Shown: positions 36,402-45,813, numbered from the stretch's first letter. The stretch: 64,000 bases of DNA from Phyllobacterium myrsinacearum (GCF_014138285.1 NZ_JACGXN010000001.1:1601314-1665313), one strand, 5' to 3'. Translations and numbers: made by a program. Notes: generated by a model from the sequence alone, not told the origin.

Positions 36402-37655
36402 TCAGATCGATTGACCCTGAAGCAGTTTCGGCGCTGTTGTCGACAATCCTGCGGCTTGACGGATGAAAAATCCTTTGAGCCGCGGCATGCGCTCTACAAG
36501 ACCCAATCCGAAGTCACGCAGGGCGCGAACCGGCACATTGTCGTTGGAGAACAAACGGTTCAGGACGTCGGTGGTTACGCCCATCTGTACCGTGTCGAAA
36601 CGGCGCCAGCTCTGATAACGCTCAAGGACGGCGACAGAGCCGATGTCGAGCCCGAGGCGGTCGGCATCGACAATGGTTTCAGCGATTGCCGCGGCGTCCT
36701 TGAAGCCCAGATTGAGGCCCTGACCGGCGATCGGGTGAATGCCGTGAGCTGCATCACCGACCAGCGCAAAGCGCGGCTTGACGAAATCGCGCGCTAAAGT
36801 CAGCCCAAGCGGGAAAGCCTTGCGTGGTCCTTCGACCCGCAGTTCTCCGAGCTTCAGGCCAAAGCGTTGCTCAAGCTCCGCTTCGAAAACAAAGTCATCT
36901 TCCTTGATCAACCGCTCAGCATCAGCGGTACGCTCGGTCCAAACGAGTGACGAACGATTACCGCTAAGCGGCAGGATGGCAAAGGGACCCGCGGGAAGGA
37001 AATGCTCTTCCGCGCGACCATGGTGGGGGCGTTCGTGTGCGACTGTGCAGACAATACCGGACTGGTCATATTCCCAGTTGACGGTCTTGATACCAGCCAT
37101 ATCGCGCAATCGCGATTTGACGCCATCGGCAGCCAGAAGCAGACGCGCCCGCAGCTCTTTGTCATCGCCATACCGAACGGTGAGGTGTTCGTCCTCGTTG
37201 TGAAAACCGTGGACGGGTGCACCTTCTATAAATGTAATACCGATCTCTTCGGCTTTCGCACGCAAAGATGCATTGAGCACGCGGTTCTCAACCATATGGG
37301 CAAAAGGCTCGCCGGGTTCGATCTCGCCGTTGAAGGTTAGAAAGACCGGTCGGACCGGATCTGAGGTGCGCGAATCCGTAACAATCATCTCAGTGATCGG
37401 CTGCGCCTTTGGCAGGATTTCCTCCCAGCAGCCCAGCCGGTCGAGCATGCGGCTTGCAGCGGCTGCAATTGCTGAGGCGCGGGTGTCATTGCGCCAGACG
37501 CCCGCAGGCGCTGCGTCAATCACGGTTACAGCCAGATGCGGTGCAGAAGATTTCAGCGCGACGGCTGTTGCCATGCCAACATAGCCTGCGCCCGCGATAA
37601 TGATATCGGCGCTGCCGGGGATCTTGGATGTCTGTGTCCGGGTTCTTTCGGCCAT
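36402..37655 (-). CDS. UbiH/UbiF/Coq6-type ubiquinone biosynthesis hydroxylase
   Basis: FAD monooxygenase that adds a hydroxyl to the ubiquinone ring, 417 residues. Seen: the dinucleotide motif DIIIAGAGYVGMATAVAL, the DG motif LLAADGVKSRLRD, and the GD motif FALVGDAAHGIHPIAGQGLNLGFKD, which is diagnostic for the UbiH/Coq6 family. Which ring position it serves cannot be told; alphaproteobacteria often use one broad UbiL-like enzyme for more than one. Divergent from tesB, 121 bases upstream. A single gene. Confidence 0.9.
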   Translation of the reverse strand: MAERTRTQTSKIPGSADIIIAGAGYVGMATAVALKSSAPHLAVTVIDAAPAGVWRNDTRASAIAAAASRMLDRLGCWEEILPKAQPITEMIVTDSRTSDPVRPVFLTFNGEIEPGEPFAHMVENRVLNASLRAKAEEIGITFIEGAPVHGFHNEDEHLTVRYGDDKELRARLLLAADGVKSRLRDMAGIKTVNWEYDQSGIVCTVAHERPHHGRAEEHFLPAGPFAILPLSGNRSSLVWTERTADAERLIKEDDFVFEAELEQRFGLKLGELRVEGPRKAFPLGLTLARDFVKPRFALVGDAAHGIHPIAGQGLNLGFKDAAAIAETIVDADRLGLDIGSVAVLERYQSWRRFDTVQMGVTTDVLNRLFSNDNVPVRALRDFGLGLVERMPRLKGFFIRQAAGLSTTAPKLLQGQSI

Positions 37656-37776
37656 GATTGCCTCCGGTTTCTCTTTGCTCTTGCGCCTACGTGACGCTTG
37701 ACTTGTTTACCTGTTCCTGTTGCAAGCGGTTTGAGGCACTATTATGCCGGCCGTACGAACAGGAGTTGCGCCCATC

Positions 37777-38646
37777 ATGTCTGATGCCATGAAAGAGCTT
37801 TTGTCCATACTCGACCTTGAGACACTTGAACACAACCTGTTTCGAGGTCGCAGCCCGCAGGTTGGCTGGCAACGTGTGTTTGGCGGACAGGTCATCGGTC
37901 AGGCGCTGGTGGCAGCGCAGCGCACGGTTGATCCCGAACGCCACGTGCATTCCCTGCACAGCTATTTCATGCGGGCAGGCGACCCGAAGGTGCCGATCAT
38001 CTATGAGGTGGATCGTATCCGCGATGGCTCGAGCTTTACAACCCGGCGTGTCGTCGCAATCCAGCATGGCCATGCCATTTTTTCACTCGAAGCGTCCTTC
38101 CAGATCGAGGAAAAAGGTCTTGAACATCAGAAGCCGATACCCTTGGACGTTCTTGAGCCGGAAAAGCTGATGAGTGACAAGGACCTGAAGGAGCAATACC
38201 TGCAGAATGCGCCAGCCAACGTGCGCAAGTATTGGGAACAGGACCGCCCCATCGAGATGAAGCCTTTGTCGCTCACCCACTATTTCACGCGGGAAAAGCT
38301 GCCGCCGGAACAGAATGTCTGGATCAGGGCAACGGGTGCTGTGCCCAACGATCGTGCCGTGCAGGCCGCGGTTCTTGCTTATCTGTCCGACATGACATTG
38401 CTCGATACATCGCTCTATGCCCATGGCCGTTCCATTTTCGACAAGGATTTGCAGGTTGCCAGCCTTGATCACGCCATGTGGTTTCATCGTCCCTTCAAAT
38501 TCGATGACTGGTTGCTTTATACGGCAGACAGCCCCAGCGCCGCTGGCGCGCGCGGCTTCAATCGTGGCGCGCTTTATAGCCGCGATGGCACTCTTATTGC
38601 CTCGACGGCGCAGGAAGGCCTAATTCGTGTGCATCCATCCGAGTGA
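37777..38646 (+). CDS. tesB: acyl-CoA thioesterase II
   Basis: Hydrolyses acyl-CoA to free fatty acid and CoA. Double hot-dog protein, 289 residues. Seen: NLFRGRSPQVGWQRVFGGQVIGQAL at the start of the first domain, HSLHSYFMRAGDP, then in the second domain LAYLSDMTLLDTSL, with the catalytic aspartate, SLDHAMWFHRPFKFDDWLL and the C-terminal AQEGLIRV, with glutamine. The frame opens at 37744; ATG 37777 fits the family N-terminus, with AGGAG 11 bases upstream. No fatty acid genes lie nearby. Confidence 0.93.
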   Translation: MSDAMKELLSILDLETLEHNLFRGRSPQVGWQRVFGGQVIGQALVAAQRTVDPERHVHSLHSYFMRAGDPKVPIIYEVDRIRDGSSFTTRRVVAIQHGHAIFSLEASFQIEEKGLEHQKPIPLDVLEPEKLMSDKDLKEQYLQNAPANVRKYWEQDRPIEMKPLSLTHYFTREKLPPEQNVWIRATGAVPNDRAVQAAVLAYLSDMTLLDTSLYAHGRSIFDKDLQVASLDHAMWFHRPFKFDDWLLYTADSPSAAGARGFNRGALYSRDGTLIASTAQEGLIRVHPSE

Positions 38647-38705
38647 AACTCCACTCCCTTGGTATAAATGCCTAATTTTTAGGCGCATTGCCGGATAATG
38701 TATTG

Positions 38706-38722
38706 TGCACTGCCGAAGTGAT
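38706..38722 (+). promoter_or_regulatory. possible NtrC site upstream of glnK
   Basis: TGCAC-N7-GTGAT resembles the NtrC consensus TGCAC-N7-GTGCA, with a perfect left half and three of five in the right half. It lies 47 bases upstream of the sigma-54 promoter, closer than most NtrC enhancers but in the right region and next to an A/T-rich stretch that could bend. Confidence 0.4.
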
Positions 38723-38768
38723 AAAAATTATTATTTTTAATCAATGACTTAGTATTATTTTTCCAGTC

Positions 38769-38784
38769 TGGCACGGAACTTGAA
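38769..38784 (+). promoter_or_regulatory. sigma-54 promoter of glnK-amtB
   Basis: TGGCACGGAACTTGAA matches the RpoN consensus TGGCACGNNNNTTGCW at all fixed bases except the final C, which is A. The -24 GG and the spacing are right. It lies 115 bases before the glnK ATG. Sigma-54/NtrC control of glnK-amtB is established across proteobacteria. Confidence 0.85.
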
Positions 38785-38899
38785 TACTCCTTACCAGTCG
38801 CCAAGGGTCGTCAAGGCTCGGGGGATGGGTTCAACGCGGATTGCTGCTGTTCGGGTAATTCCACCTGAAGGGTACCGCGCTAGCGCAGGGGTATAGTCA

Positions 38900-39238
38900 A
38901 TGAAAATTGTGATGGCCATCATCAAGCCGTTCAAGCTGGACGAAGTGCGCGAAGCACTTACCGCTGTCGGCATCCAGGGCCTGACCGTCACCGAGGTGAA
39001 AGGTTATGGCCGCCAGAAAGGACACACCGAGATTTATCGTGGCGCGGAATATGCCGTCAGCTTTCTTCCCAAACTGAAGGTGGAAGTTGCTGTCGCGTCA
39101 GAGCTCGTCGACACCGCCGTTGAAGCCATCACCACCGCCGCCAAAACCGGTCAGATCGGTGACGGGAAAATCTTCGTTCTCAGTATTGATCAGGCCGTCC
39201 GTATCCGTACGGGCGAAACTGACACTGATGCGCTTTGA
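38900..39238 (+). CDS. glnK: nitrogen regulatory protein PII (GlnK)
   Basis: Trimeric signal protein that reads 2-oxoglutarate, ATP/ADP and glutamine status and, when unmodified, blocks AmtB. 112 residues. Seen: KIVMAIIKPFKLDEVREAL, the T-loop KGYGRQKGHTEIYRGAEY with the uridylylated tyrosine at position 51, and the C-loop GDGKIFVLSIDQAVRIRTGE. It is the first gene of glnK-amtB. The amtB ATG lies 26 bases after its stop. Expression is predicted to depend on sigma-54. Confidence 0.96.
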   Translation: MKIVMAIIKPFKLDEVREALTAVGIQGLTVTEVKGYGRQKGHTEIYRGAEYAVSFLPKLKVEVAVASELVDTAVEAITTAAKTGQIGDGKIFVLSIDQAVRIRTGETDTDAL

Positions 39239-39264
39239 GTCATTTGGGGTTTAAGGAGAAAATA

Positions 39265-40641
39265 ATGAAAATTCCAACCAGTCTGACATCCGCGGTGCGC
39301 AGTACCCTTCTGGGTTCACTGGCGCTGACCGCATTCGGTTCGCTGGCCGCGCTTGCACAGGAAGCTGCGCCTGCTGTAGCCGATGCAGCCGCCGCTGCTG
39401 CGCCGACAGTAGACAAGGGCGACACCGCCTGGATGATGATTTCCAGCGTGCTGGTGCTGTTCATGATCGTTCCGGGCCTTGCCCTGTTCTATGGCGGTCT
39501 CGTCCGCGCCAAGAACGTTCTTTCCGTTCTCATGCAGTGCACCGGCATTGCGGCTGTCGTCATGGTCATCTGGGTCTTCTACGGTTACTCCTTCGCCTTT
39601 GGCGGCGGTACCAGCCCTTACTGGGGCGGCCTCGGCAAAGTGTTCCTGTCGGGCGTGACACCGGCTTCGGTTGCAGCAACCTTCACCAAGGGTGTCGGCA
39701 TTCCCGAATATGTGTTCATCTGCTTCCAGATGACCTTTGCTGCCATTACGCCAGCTCTGATCATTGGTGCCTTCGCTGAGCGCATCAAATTCTCTGCTAC
39801 GATCCTCTTCGTTATCCTCTGGGTTACGTTCGTCTATTTCCCGATTGCCCACATGGTTTGGGATGCCAACGGTCTGATCTTCGGTTGGGGCGCGCTTGAT
39901 TTTGCCGGTGGTACGGTTGTTCACATCAATGCCGGTATTGCCGGTCTGGTTGGCGCACTTCTCGTCGGCAAGCGGGCAGGCTTGGGCCGCGACATGATGG
40001 CTCCGCATTCCATGCCCTTCACGATGATTGGCGCCGCGATCCTGTGGGTTGGCTGGTTCGGCTTCAACGCCGGTTCGGCCCTCGAAGCCAATGGTACAGC
40101 GACACTTGCGATGATCAACACGTTCACGGCGACTGCCGGTGCGATCATTGCCTGGGTTGCCATCGAAGCGCTTGCCCGCAAGACGGCCTCGATGCTCGGT
40201 GCAGCGTCGGGTGTGGTTGCCGGTCTGGTTGCTGTTACCCCGGCTGCCGGTACAATTGGCCCGGTCGGCGCCATCTTCCTCGGCGCAATCGCCAGCATCG
40301 TCTGCTACTACATGGTTGCCGTGGTCAAGCCGAAGCTCGGCTATGACGACAGCCTTGATGTTTTTGGTGTGCATGGCATCGGTGGTATCATCGGCGCGAT
40401 CGGCACTGGCATCTTCACCAGCACCACGCTTGGCGGTGTTGGCTATGCGGGCGAAGTTACCATGGGTGCGCAGGTCATCGTGCAGATCAAGGCTGTGCTC
40501 GTCACGCTGGTCTGGAGCGGCGTCGGTTCGTTCATTCTCTTCAAGATTGTTGACGTTGTTATTGGCCTGCGTCCGACGGCCGAAGCCGAGTCTATCGGTC
40601 TCGACCTGACCTCGCATGGTGAAGCCGCTTACCACAATTAA
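39265..40641 (+). CDS. amtB: ammonium transporter AmtB
   Basis: Trimeric inner-membrane ammonium channel, 458 residues with a signal-peptide-like N-terminus (FGSLAALAQ) and eleven predicted helices. Seen: DTAWMMISSVLVLFMIVPGL, GLALFYGGLVRAKNVLS, FAERIKFSATILFVILW, the first pore histidine in VVHINAGIAGLVG and the second in DVFGVHGIGGIIGAIG. The frame opens at 39235, overlapping glnK, but AAGGAG six bases before ATG 39265 decides the start. A perfect hairpin terminator follows. Confidence 0.96.
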   Translation: MKIPTSLTSAVRSTLLGSLALTAFGSLAALAQEAAPAVADAAAAAAPTVDKGDTAWMMISSVLVLFMIVPGLALFYGGLVRAKNVLSVLMQCTGIAAVVMVIWVFYGYSFAFGGGTSPYWGGLGKVFLSGVTPASVAATFTKGVGIPEYVFICFQMTFAAITPALIIGAFAERIKFSATILFVILWVTFVYFPIAHMVWDANGLIFGWGALDFAGGTVVHINAGIAGLVGALLVGKRAGLGRDMMAPHSMPFTMIGAAILWVGWFGFNAGSALEANGTATLAMINTFTATAGAIIAWVAIEALARKTASMLGAASGVVAGLVAVTPAAGTIGPVGAIFLGAIASIVCYYMVAVVKPKLGYDDSLDVFGVHGIGGIIGAIGTGIFTSTTLGGVGYAGEVTMGAQVIVQIKAVLVTLVWSGVGSFILFKIVDVVIGLRPTAEAESIGLDLTSHGEAAYHN

Positions 40642-40664
40642 TGGGCGGTTTTTTACAGGAACTG

Positions 40665-40696
40665 AAAGGGCCCGGTTTTCCGGGCCCTTTTCTTTT
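40665..40696 (+). terminator. intrinsic terminator of amtB
   Basis: AAAGGGCCCGG pairs with CCGGGCCCTTT (11 bp) around TTTT, followed by TCTTTT. It lies 23 bases after the amtB stop and isolates ftsK. Confidence 0.9.
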
Positions 40697-40783
40697 GGAG
40701 GTGGTTGCTAATGAATGCGAGAAAACCTCTTCCCCACGACAATCCTGCTTGCCCCAACGTAATTTCATTCCTGCCTGCCATGG

Positions 40784-40828
40784 TTAATGCCCCCTTAACC
40801 ATCCGCGCCGTAACGTGGGAATCGAATC
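40784..40828 (+). promoter_or_regulatory. CtrA-type box and tandem GANTC sites before ftsK
   Basis: TTAA-N7-TTAACC (40784-40800), part of the near-palindrome GGTTAATGCCCCCTTAACC at 40782-40800, matches the CtrA consensus. Two abutting GAATC sequences at 40819-40823 and 40824-40828 are CcrM methylation sites. Both lie within 95 bases of the ftsK start. This is a typical alphaproteobacterial cell-cycle promoter layout. Confidence 0.55.
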
Positions 40829-40877
40829 TGCGGTTATTCACGACCGCCGTGCGTGCGTTTACTTAGGGCGAGATTTC

Positions 40878-43505
40878 ATGCGTCAAGGATATTCAGCCTC
40901 CTATGCGATTGATGAAAACCGGCACGGGTTAACGACCCTCTTTCGCCGGCAGATCCAGATTGTCTGGGGTTTGGCGCTGTTTTGCTTCGTGGCGTTTGCC
41001 ATTGGAAGTCTTGCAACCTGGAATGTTATCGATCCAAGCTTCAGTCACGCGACTTCCAATCCGGTGCATAACGCACTTGGTTATGCGGGCGCGGTTTTTG
41101 CTGATCTCGGCATGCAGTTCTTTGGCCTTTCGGCGCTGGTTGCTCTCATGCCTGCCTTGTTTTGGGGAGGTCTGATGCTGACTGGCCGGGGCTTGGATCG
41201 TTTGCCGCGCCGGGCGATTGCCTGGTTCTGTGCGTCGTTGATGGCCGCAGCAATGGCTGGCTGCTTCAACATTCCTGCCAGCTGGCCAATGCCCATCGGC
41301 CTGGGCGGTGTTTTTGGCGACATGGTTCTCAAAATCCCCGCAATTTTCACCGGTACATTTCCACGTGGCGGCCTCGCCATGATCCTTGTCGCGGTGCTTG
41401 CCTTGCCAACGCTATGGATATTCGGTTTTGCCAGTGGTCTGACGTATCGCGACAGCGAACCTGTCGTGGCGAAGAAGTCCGGCCGTCAGGTCACGCGCGA
41501 AGAGGATTTTGACGATGAGGACGAAGACGACGAGGAAAGCGAAGGCGGAAGCTGGCTCGCACTCGGCGCACTGACTCACTGGTTTTTGAGCATCAAGGCT
41601 TTGTTCCGTCGTATCTTCGGGCGCAGTGCAGGCCTCTATAGCAGCGCCCGCAGCATGGCCGCACGGCACAATGACGATGATATGTTTGACGATGTGCCTG
41701 TCGCACGGCAGAACGATGCACGCCGTGAACCGGGCTTCTATGATGAAGCGCCGCGCATCGACGCGCCATCTATCGACATTGGCAATGATGATTTTGGCCG
41801 TGAGTCCGATGACTATGATCCGATTGCCTTCAGCGAAGAGGATGATGTCGATGATTGGGCGCCTCAAGCAGCCCCCGCACGTCCTGCAGCCGCGCCCGGC
41901 GCAAGAGCACGCATCGATACGCCAGCGCCGGCACCCAAGGCGGGCGTTCGCGTGCAGCGCGAGGCACAGACTTCCCTGATCAAATCCGATGCATTCGAGA
42001 TGCCGCCGCTGCATTTCCTCAGTGAGCCCAAGAATGTCGTGCGCAATCCAAGCCTTTCCAAGGAAGCGCTTGAGCAGAATGCGCGACTGCTTGAGGGTGT
42101 GCTTGAAGATTTCGGTGTCCGCGGTGAGATCATCCATGTCCGCCCGGGACCGGTTGTGACACTTTATGAACTTGAGCCTGCGCCAGGGATAAAATCATCA
42201 CGCGTCATCACGCTTGCCGATGATATTGCACGTTCGATGAGCGCCATTGCAGCTCGTGTTGCCGTTGTACCCGGGCGCAATGCCATCGGTATCGAATTGC
42301 CGAACCAGACCCGCGAAATGGTCTATCTGCGCGAACTGCTGGCCAGTCGGGATTTCGAGCAGACGAAAACCAAACTGGCGCTGGCGCTGGGTAAGACGAT
42401 CAATGGCGAAGCGGTTATTGCCGATCTGGCCAAGATGCCGCATTTGCTGGTCGCGGGTACGACCGGTTCGGGTAAATCTGTCGCCATCAACACAATGATC
42501 CTGTCGCTGCTTTACCGAATGACCCCGGAACAGTGCCGCTTGATCATGATCGATCCCAAAATGCTGGAACTGTCGATCTATGACGGGATTCCGCATCTGC
42601 TGACGCCCGTTGTGACTGATCCGAAAAAGGCCGTCGTGGCGCTGAAGTGGACGGTCAAGGAAATGGAAGACCGCTACCGCAAGATGTCGAAGGTCAGCGT
42701 CCGCAACATTGACGGCTTCAATCAGCGGGTCGAGCAGGCACAGAAGAAGGGTGAGCGCATCGCCCGGACCGTGCAGACCGGATTTGACCGGGCAACGGGC
42801 GAGGCAGTCTACGAGACGGAAGAACTCGATTTGCAGCCGATGCCTTACATCGTTGTGATCATCGACGAGATGGCCGATCTGATGATGGTCGCGGGCAAGG
42901 ACATTGAAGGCGCAGTGCAGCGCCTGGCGCAGATGGCCCGTGCGGCCGGTATCCATGTGATCATGGCGACTCAGCGTCCGTCGGTGGACGTGATCACCGG
43001 TACGATCAAGGCGAACTTCCCGACGCGTATTTCCTTTCAGGTGACCTCCAAGATCGATTCGCGCACCATTCTGGGTGAGCAGGGCGGAGAGCAGCTGCTG
43101 GGCATGGGTGACATGCTCTACATGGCCGGTGGCGGCCGTATTCAGCGTGTACACGGACCTTTTGTCGGCGACGATGAAGTCGAAAAGATCGTCAACCATC
43201 TGAAAATGCAGGGTGTACCTGAATATCTCGATGCGATCACCGAAGAGGATGACGAAGATGATATGGGCGGCGGTCCCGCCGGAACATCCAATCTGGAAGA
43301 TTCAGACGATCCCTATGATCAGGCCGTTGCTGTGGTGCTGCGGGACAAGAAGGCATCGACCAGTTACATTCAGCGGCGTCTCGGCATTGGCTACAATCGT
43401 GCCGCTTCGATTATCGAGCGTATGGAGCAGGAGGGGATTGTCGGGCCTGCCAACCATGCAGGCAAGCGCGACATCCTCGTGCCGACACAGGATGATGATT
43501 TTTAA
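40878..43505 (+). CDS. ftsK: DNA translocase FtsK
   Basis: Septum-bound motor that pumps DNA and activates XerCD at dif. 875 residues. Order: four or so N-terminal helices (residues about 25-190), an acidic linker ([13 protein letters not shown] and DDDMFDDVP), then the RecA-like motor with Walker [13 protein letters not shown] near 527, Walker [20 protein letters not shown] near 657 and [14 protein letters not shown], then the winged-helix gamma domain in the last 65 residues ([19 protein letters not shown]). The frame opens at 40815; ATG 40878 fits homologues. Its promoter carries CtrA and GANTC elements. Confidence 0.95.
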   Translation: MRQGYSASYAIDENRHGLTTLFRRQIQIVWGLALFCFVAFAIGSLATWNVIDPSFSHATSNPVHNALGYAGAVFADLGMQFFGLSALVALMPALFWGGLMLTGRGLDRLPRRAIAWFCASLMAAAMAGCFNIPASWPMPIGLGGVFGDMVLKIPAIFTGTFPRGGLAMILVAVLALPTLWIFGFASGLTYRDSEPVVAKKSGRQVTREEDFDDEDEDDEESEGGSWLALGALTHWFLSIKALFRRIFGRSAGLYSSARSMAARHNDDDMFDDVPVARQNDARREPGFYDEAPRIDAPSIDIGNDDFGRESDDYDPIAFSEEDDVDDWAPQAAPARPAAAPGARARIDTPAPAPKAGVRVQREAQTSLIKSDAFEMPPLHFLSEPKNVVRNPSLSKEALEQNARLLEGVLEDFGVRGEIIHVRPGPVVTLYELEPAPGIKSSRVITLADDIARSMSAIAARVAVVPGRNAIGIELPNQTREMVYLRELLASRDFEQTKTKLALALGKTINGEAVIADLAKMPHLLVAGTTGSGKSVAINTMILSLLYRMTPEQCRLIMIDPKMLELSIYDGIPHLLTPVVTDPKKAVVALKWTVKEMEDRYRKMSKVSVRNIDGFNQRVEQAQKKGERIARTVQTGFDRATGEAVYETEELDLQPMPYIVVIIDEMADLMMVAGKDIEGAVQRLAQMARAAGIHVIMATQRPSVDVITGTIKANFPTRISFQVTSKIDSRTILGEQGGEQLLGMGDMLYMAGGGRIQRVHGPFVGDDEVEKIVNHLKMQGVPEYLDAITEEDDEDDMGGGPAGTSNLEDSDDPYDQAVAVVLRDKKASTSYIQRRLGIGYNRAASIIERMEQEGIVGPANHAGKRDILVPTQDDDF

Positions 43506-43511
43506 AGGTGC

Positions 43512-43593
43512 TGTTACGTAACATTTTTGGGTCCCGACGCTGTAACGGCTCGAGCAAGTGACTATGTAACGATGTGATGGGGTGTTACGTAAC
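43512..43593. promoter_or_regulatory. paired GTTACGTAAC palindromes between ftsK and the LolA-like gene
   Basis: TGTTACGTAACA (43512-43523) is a perfect 12-bp palindrome. GTTACGTAAC recurs at 43584-43593, 71 bases on. Two half-sites GTAACG lie between, at 43542 and 43566. The cluster fills the first half of the 212-base ftsK-lolA gap and should act on the gene at 43718. I cannot name the regulator. Confidence 0.5.
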
Positions 43594-43717
43594 TAGTATT
43601 CAGCCCCCGCATAATAAAATTGAGGAACAAGTTGCGGTTTCCCGCCGTTTCTCGGCCACAGTCAGGTCAAACTGGCCGGGTATAAAGCAAGAGAATAAGA
43701 CAGGAGACATAATCACC

Positions 43718-44386
43718 ATGACAACGACAAAAGCTTCGTTTCGCACGATTGGCACCTTTGCCCGGACCTGTGCTGCGGCTTCCGTGGTTGGCATGGGGCT
43801 GTTTCTTGGTGCAGCTGGTGTTTCTGGACAGGCGAATGCCCAGGCGGCACCGGCCGCCATCAACGGGGCTCAGCAGATTGCCAACCAGTTTTCCAGCGTC
43901 AAGACAATGACCGGCGACTTCGTTCAGTTCGGCCCGCGCGGCGAGCAGACTGAAGGCACATTCTATATCGAGCGGCCCGGCAAAATCCGCTTCACCTATA
44001 ACAAGCCATCACCGATCCGTGTCATTTCCGATGGCGAATCAGTTGTCATCAACAATCGCAAGCTCGATACGTGGGATCTCTATCCCCTGTCGAAGACACC
44101 GTTGAAGCTGCTGCTTGCCGACCAGATCGATTTGACCGGTGACCGGGTCAAGTCGGTGAAGGAAGAGCCTGACATGACCACGATCGTGCTCGGCGACAAA
44201 TCTGTCTTTGGCAATTCCACTATTACGATGATGTTTGATCCGAAGACATACGAATTGCGGCAGTGGACAATCACGGATGCGCAGGGCCTCGACACGACTG
44301 TGATGATCACCAATGTCCGCAAGGATGTGAAGTTCGCCAAGGACATGTTCACGATCGATTACACGCGTATCGCGATGAAGCGCTAA
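43718..44386 (+). CDS. lolA: LolA-like outer-membrane lipoprotein carrier
   Basis: Periplasmic carrier that moves lipoproteins to the outer membrane, or a close relative. 222 residues with a long signal peptide (about 1-41, ending GQANAQA). The mature part shows ANQFSSVKTMTGDFVQFGP, EGTFYIERPGKIRFTYNKPSP, VINNRKLDTWDLYPLSKTPL and MMFDPKTYELRQWTITDAQG, all LolA family blocks. The frame opens upstream at 43574, but AGGAG 11 bases before ATG 43718 and the signal peptide fix the start. The position after ftsK is the same as in E. coli, where lolA follows ftsK. Confidence 0.9.
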   Translation: MTTTKASFRTIGTFARTCAAASVVGMGLFLGAAGVSGQANAQAAPAAINGAQQIANQFSSVKTMTGDFVQFGPRGEQTEGTFYIERPGKIRFTYNKPSPIRVISDGESVVINNRKLDTWDLYPLSKTPLKLLLADQIDLTGDRVKSVKEEPDMTTIVLGDKSVFGNSTITMMFDPKTYELRQWTITDAQGLDTTVMITNVRKDVKFAKDMFTIDYTRIAMKR

Positions 44387-44405
44387 CAGCGTTTCGTCCT
44401 TTTTG

Positions 44406-44444
44406 GGCCGCTTCGTTACACCAATCGCGTGTGGACGAGCGGCC
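44406..44444 (+). terminator. probable terminator after the LolA-like gene
   Basis: GGCCGCTTCGT and ACGAGCGGCC pair with one bulged T, with a second ACAC/GTGT stem inside, followed by TTTCGATTTTC. It lies 19 bases after the stop. Confidence 0.6.
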
Positions 44445-44515
44445 TTTCGATTTTCATTCGCTGCAAACTTGGTCTAGTCTCGTGCTGTTCCCATTCTATC
44501 GCGAGCTTATCCCCC

Positions 44516-45322
44516 ATGCCTTTTTCTGTTGCCACCTGGAACATCAATTCCGTGCGTCTGCGCATTGATCTGGTTCTGCAGTTTTTGCGGGATTATCAGC
44601 CTGATGTCCTGTGCCTGCAGGAAACGAAATGTCCGGACGATCTTTTCCCGCGCGAAGCCTTTCACATGGCTGGCTATGAACATATCGAGATCAGCGGTCA
44701 GAAGGGGTATCACGGCGTCGCCACGCTCTCACGTCGACCATTGTCTGAACCAGCGCGGGTTGGTTTCTGCAATATCGCTGACTGCCGTCATCTGAGCACG
44801 ATTGTTACCGCTGGCGCGAAACGGCTGCGTATCCATAATTTCTATGTGCCAGCGGGGGGCGACGAGCCGGATCCGCTCATCAATCCGAAATTTGCCCACA
44901 AGCTCGGCTTCCTGGAGGAAATGAAGGCGATGAACGCCGTTTATGGTGATGGCCACGCGTCATTGCTGGTGGGCGATCTGAACATCGCTCCTTTGGAGAC
45001 AGATGTCTGGTCACACAAGCAATTGTTGAAAGTGGTCAGCCATACGCCGATCGAGACAGAGACATTTGAAGCGCTGCGCAAAAATGGCGGGTGGAGCGAT
45101 CTGATGCGCCATTACATTCCGCCGCATGAAAAGATCTATACATGGTGGAGCTACCGCGCGGCCGATTGGGCCGCTGCTGACAAAGGCCGGCGTCTTGATC
45201 ACATATGGGGCTCACCGGATCTGGAAAACGATCTGGCCAATATCACCATTCTGCGTGAAGCGCGCGGCTGGGACCGCCCCTCGGATCACGTGCCGGTCAT
45301 CGCGCGGTTCAATCTGGACTAA
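44516..45322 (+). CDS. xthA: exodeoxyribonuclease III (AP endonuclease)
   Basis: Repairs abasic sites in DNA. 268 residues of the EEP fold. Seen: FSVATWNINSVRLRIDLV, the metal glutamate in VLCLQETKCPDD, GYHGVATLSRRP, HNFYVPAGGDEPD, LVGDLNIAPLETDVW with the Asp-Asn pair, RLDHIWGSP, and the final catalytic SDHVPVIA. The frame opens at 44429, but homologues begin at ATG 44516 (MPFSVATWN). The stop lies one base from the stop of the convergent cNMP-binding gene. Confidence 0.94.
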   Translation: MPFSVATWNINSVRLRIDLVLQFLRDYQPDVLCLQETKCPDDLFPREAFHMAGYEHIEISGQKGYHGVATLSRRPLSEPARVGFCNIADCRHLSTIVTAGAKRLRIHNFYVPAGGDEPDPLINPKFAHKLGFLEEMKAMNAVYGDGHASLLVGDLNIAPLETDVWSHKQLLKVVSHTPIETETFEALRKNGGWSDLMRHYIPPHEKIYTWWSYRAADWAAADKGRRLDHIWGSPDLENDLANITILREARGWDRPSDHVPVIARFNLD

Positions 45323-45323
45323 G

Positions 45324-45782
45324 CTAGCGCTCGCCGAATAGATGTTCGTATTTGCTGATAGCCGCGACCATGTCGTTCAGATCGGCAGAAATCTGGGCAT
45401 GGAGAGCCGCGGCAATTTCCGGATACTCCTCCAGAATACGCCGGAACAGCGATCGATTGAGCCGGATGACTTCAGTTTCCGTGTCGGCCATTGCGCTGGT
45501 GAGACGTTTTGTCTGGGCGATAATCGCCATTTCGCCGAGAACCGCTCCAGGACCAACACTCTTGAGCACGATACGGCCAGACTGGCCTTCTCGGAAGAGG
45601 GAGATCGTCCCCCGGTCGATGACGTAGGCACAATCGGCAGATTGACCTTCGCGATAAAGTTCGCGGCCTTCCCTTAAGACGAGACGCTCTGTTCCAAAGG
45701 CAAGCAAACGCAACTGGTCGCGGGTGAATGTCCCGAACAGCCCCACTGTCTCCAGAATGCGAATATCATCTTCAATTGCCAT
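45324..45782 (-). CDS. cyclic nucleotide-binding domain protein
   Basis: 152 residues made of one cNMP-binding domain without an attached DNA-binding or kinase domain. Seen: GLFGTFTRDQLRLLAFGTERL, LREGRELYREGQSADCAYVI, GTISLFREG and the phosphate-binding cassette GAVLGEMAIIAQTKRLTSAM with the key glutamate and arginine. The C-terminal helix is too short for an HTH. It lies 141 bases downstream of cenR on the same strand. In Brucella the OtpR regulator has a neighbour described as a cAMP-dependent kinase regulatory-subunit protein, which this matches. Role unknown. Confidence 0.85.
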   Translation of the reverse strand: MAIEDDIRILETVGLFGTFTRDQLRLLAFGTERLVLREGRELYREGQSADCAYVIDRGTISLFREGQSGRIVLKSVGPGAVLGEMAIIAQTKRLTSAMADTETEVIRLNRSLFRRILEEYPEIAAALHAQISADLNDMVAAISKYEHLFGER

Positions 45783-45813
45783 GCAAGAACAGACATATAC
45801 CTAGATTGACGCC

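Noticed and set aside
39316-40635. A 439-codon open frame antisense to amtB, very rich in Arg, Asp, Asn and His
   Set aside because: The odd composition is the reverse complement of hydrophobic codons. No domain is recognisable.
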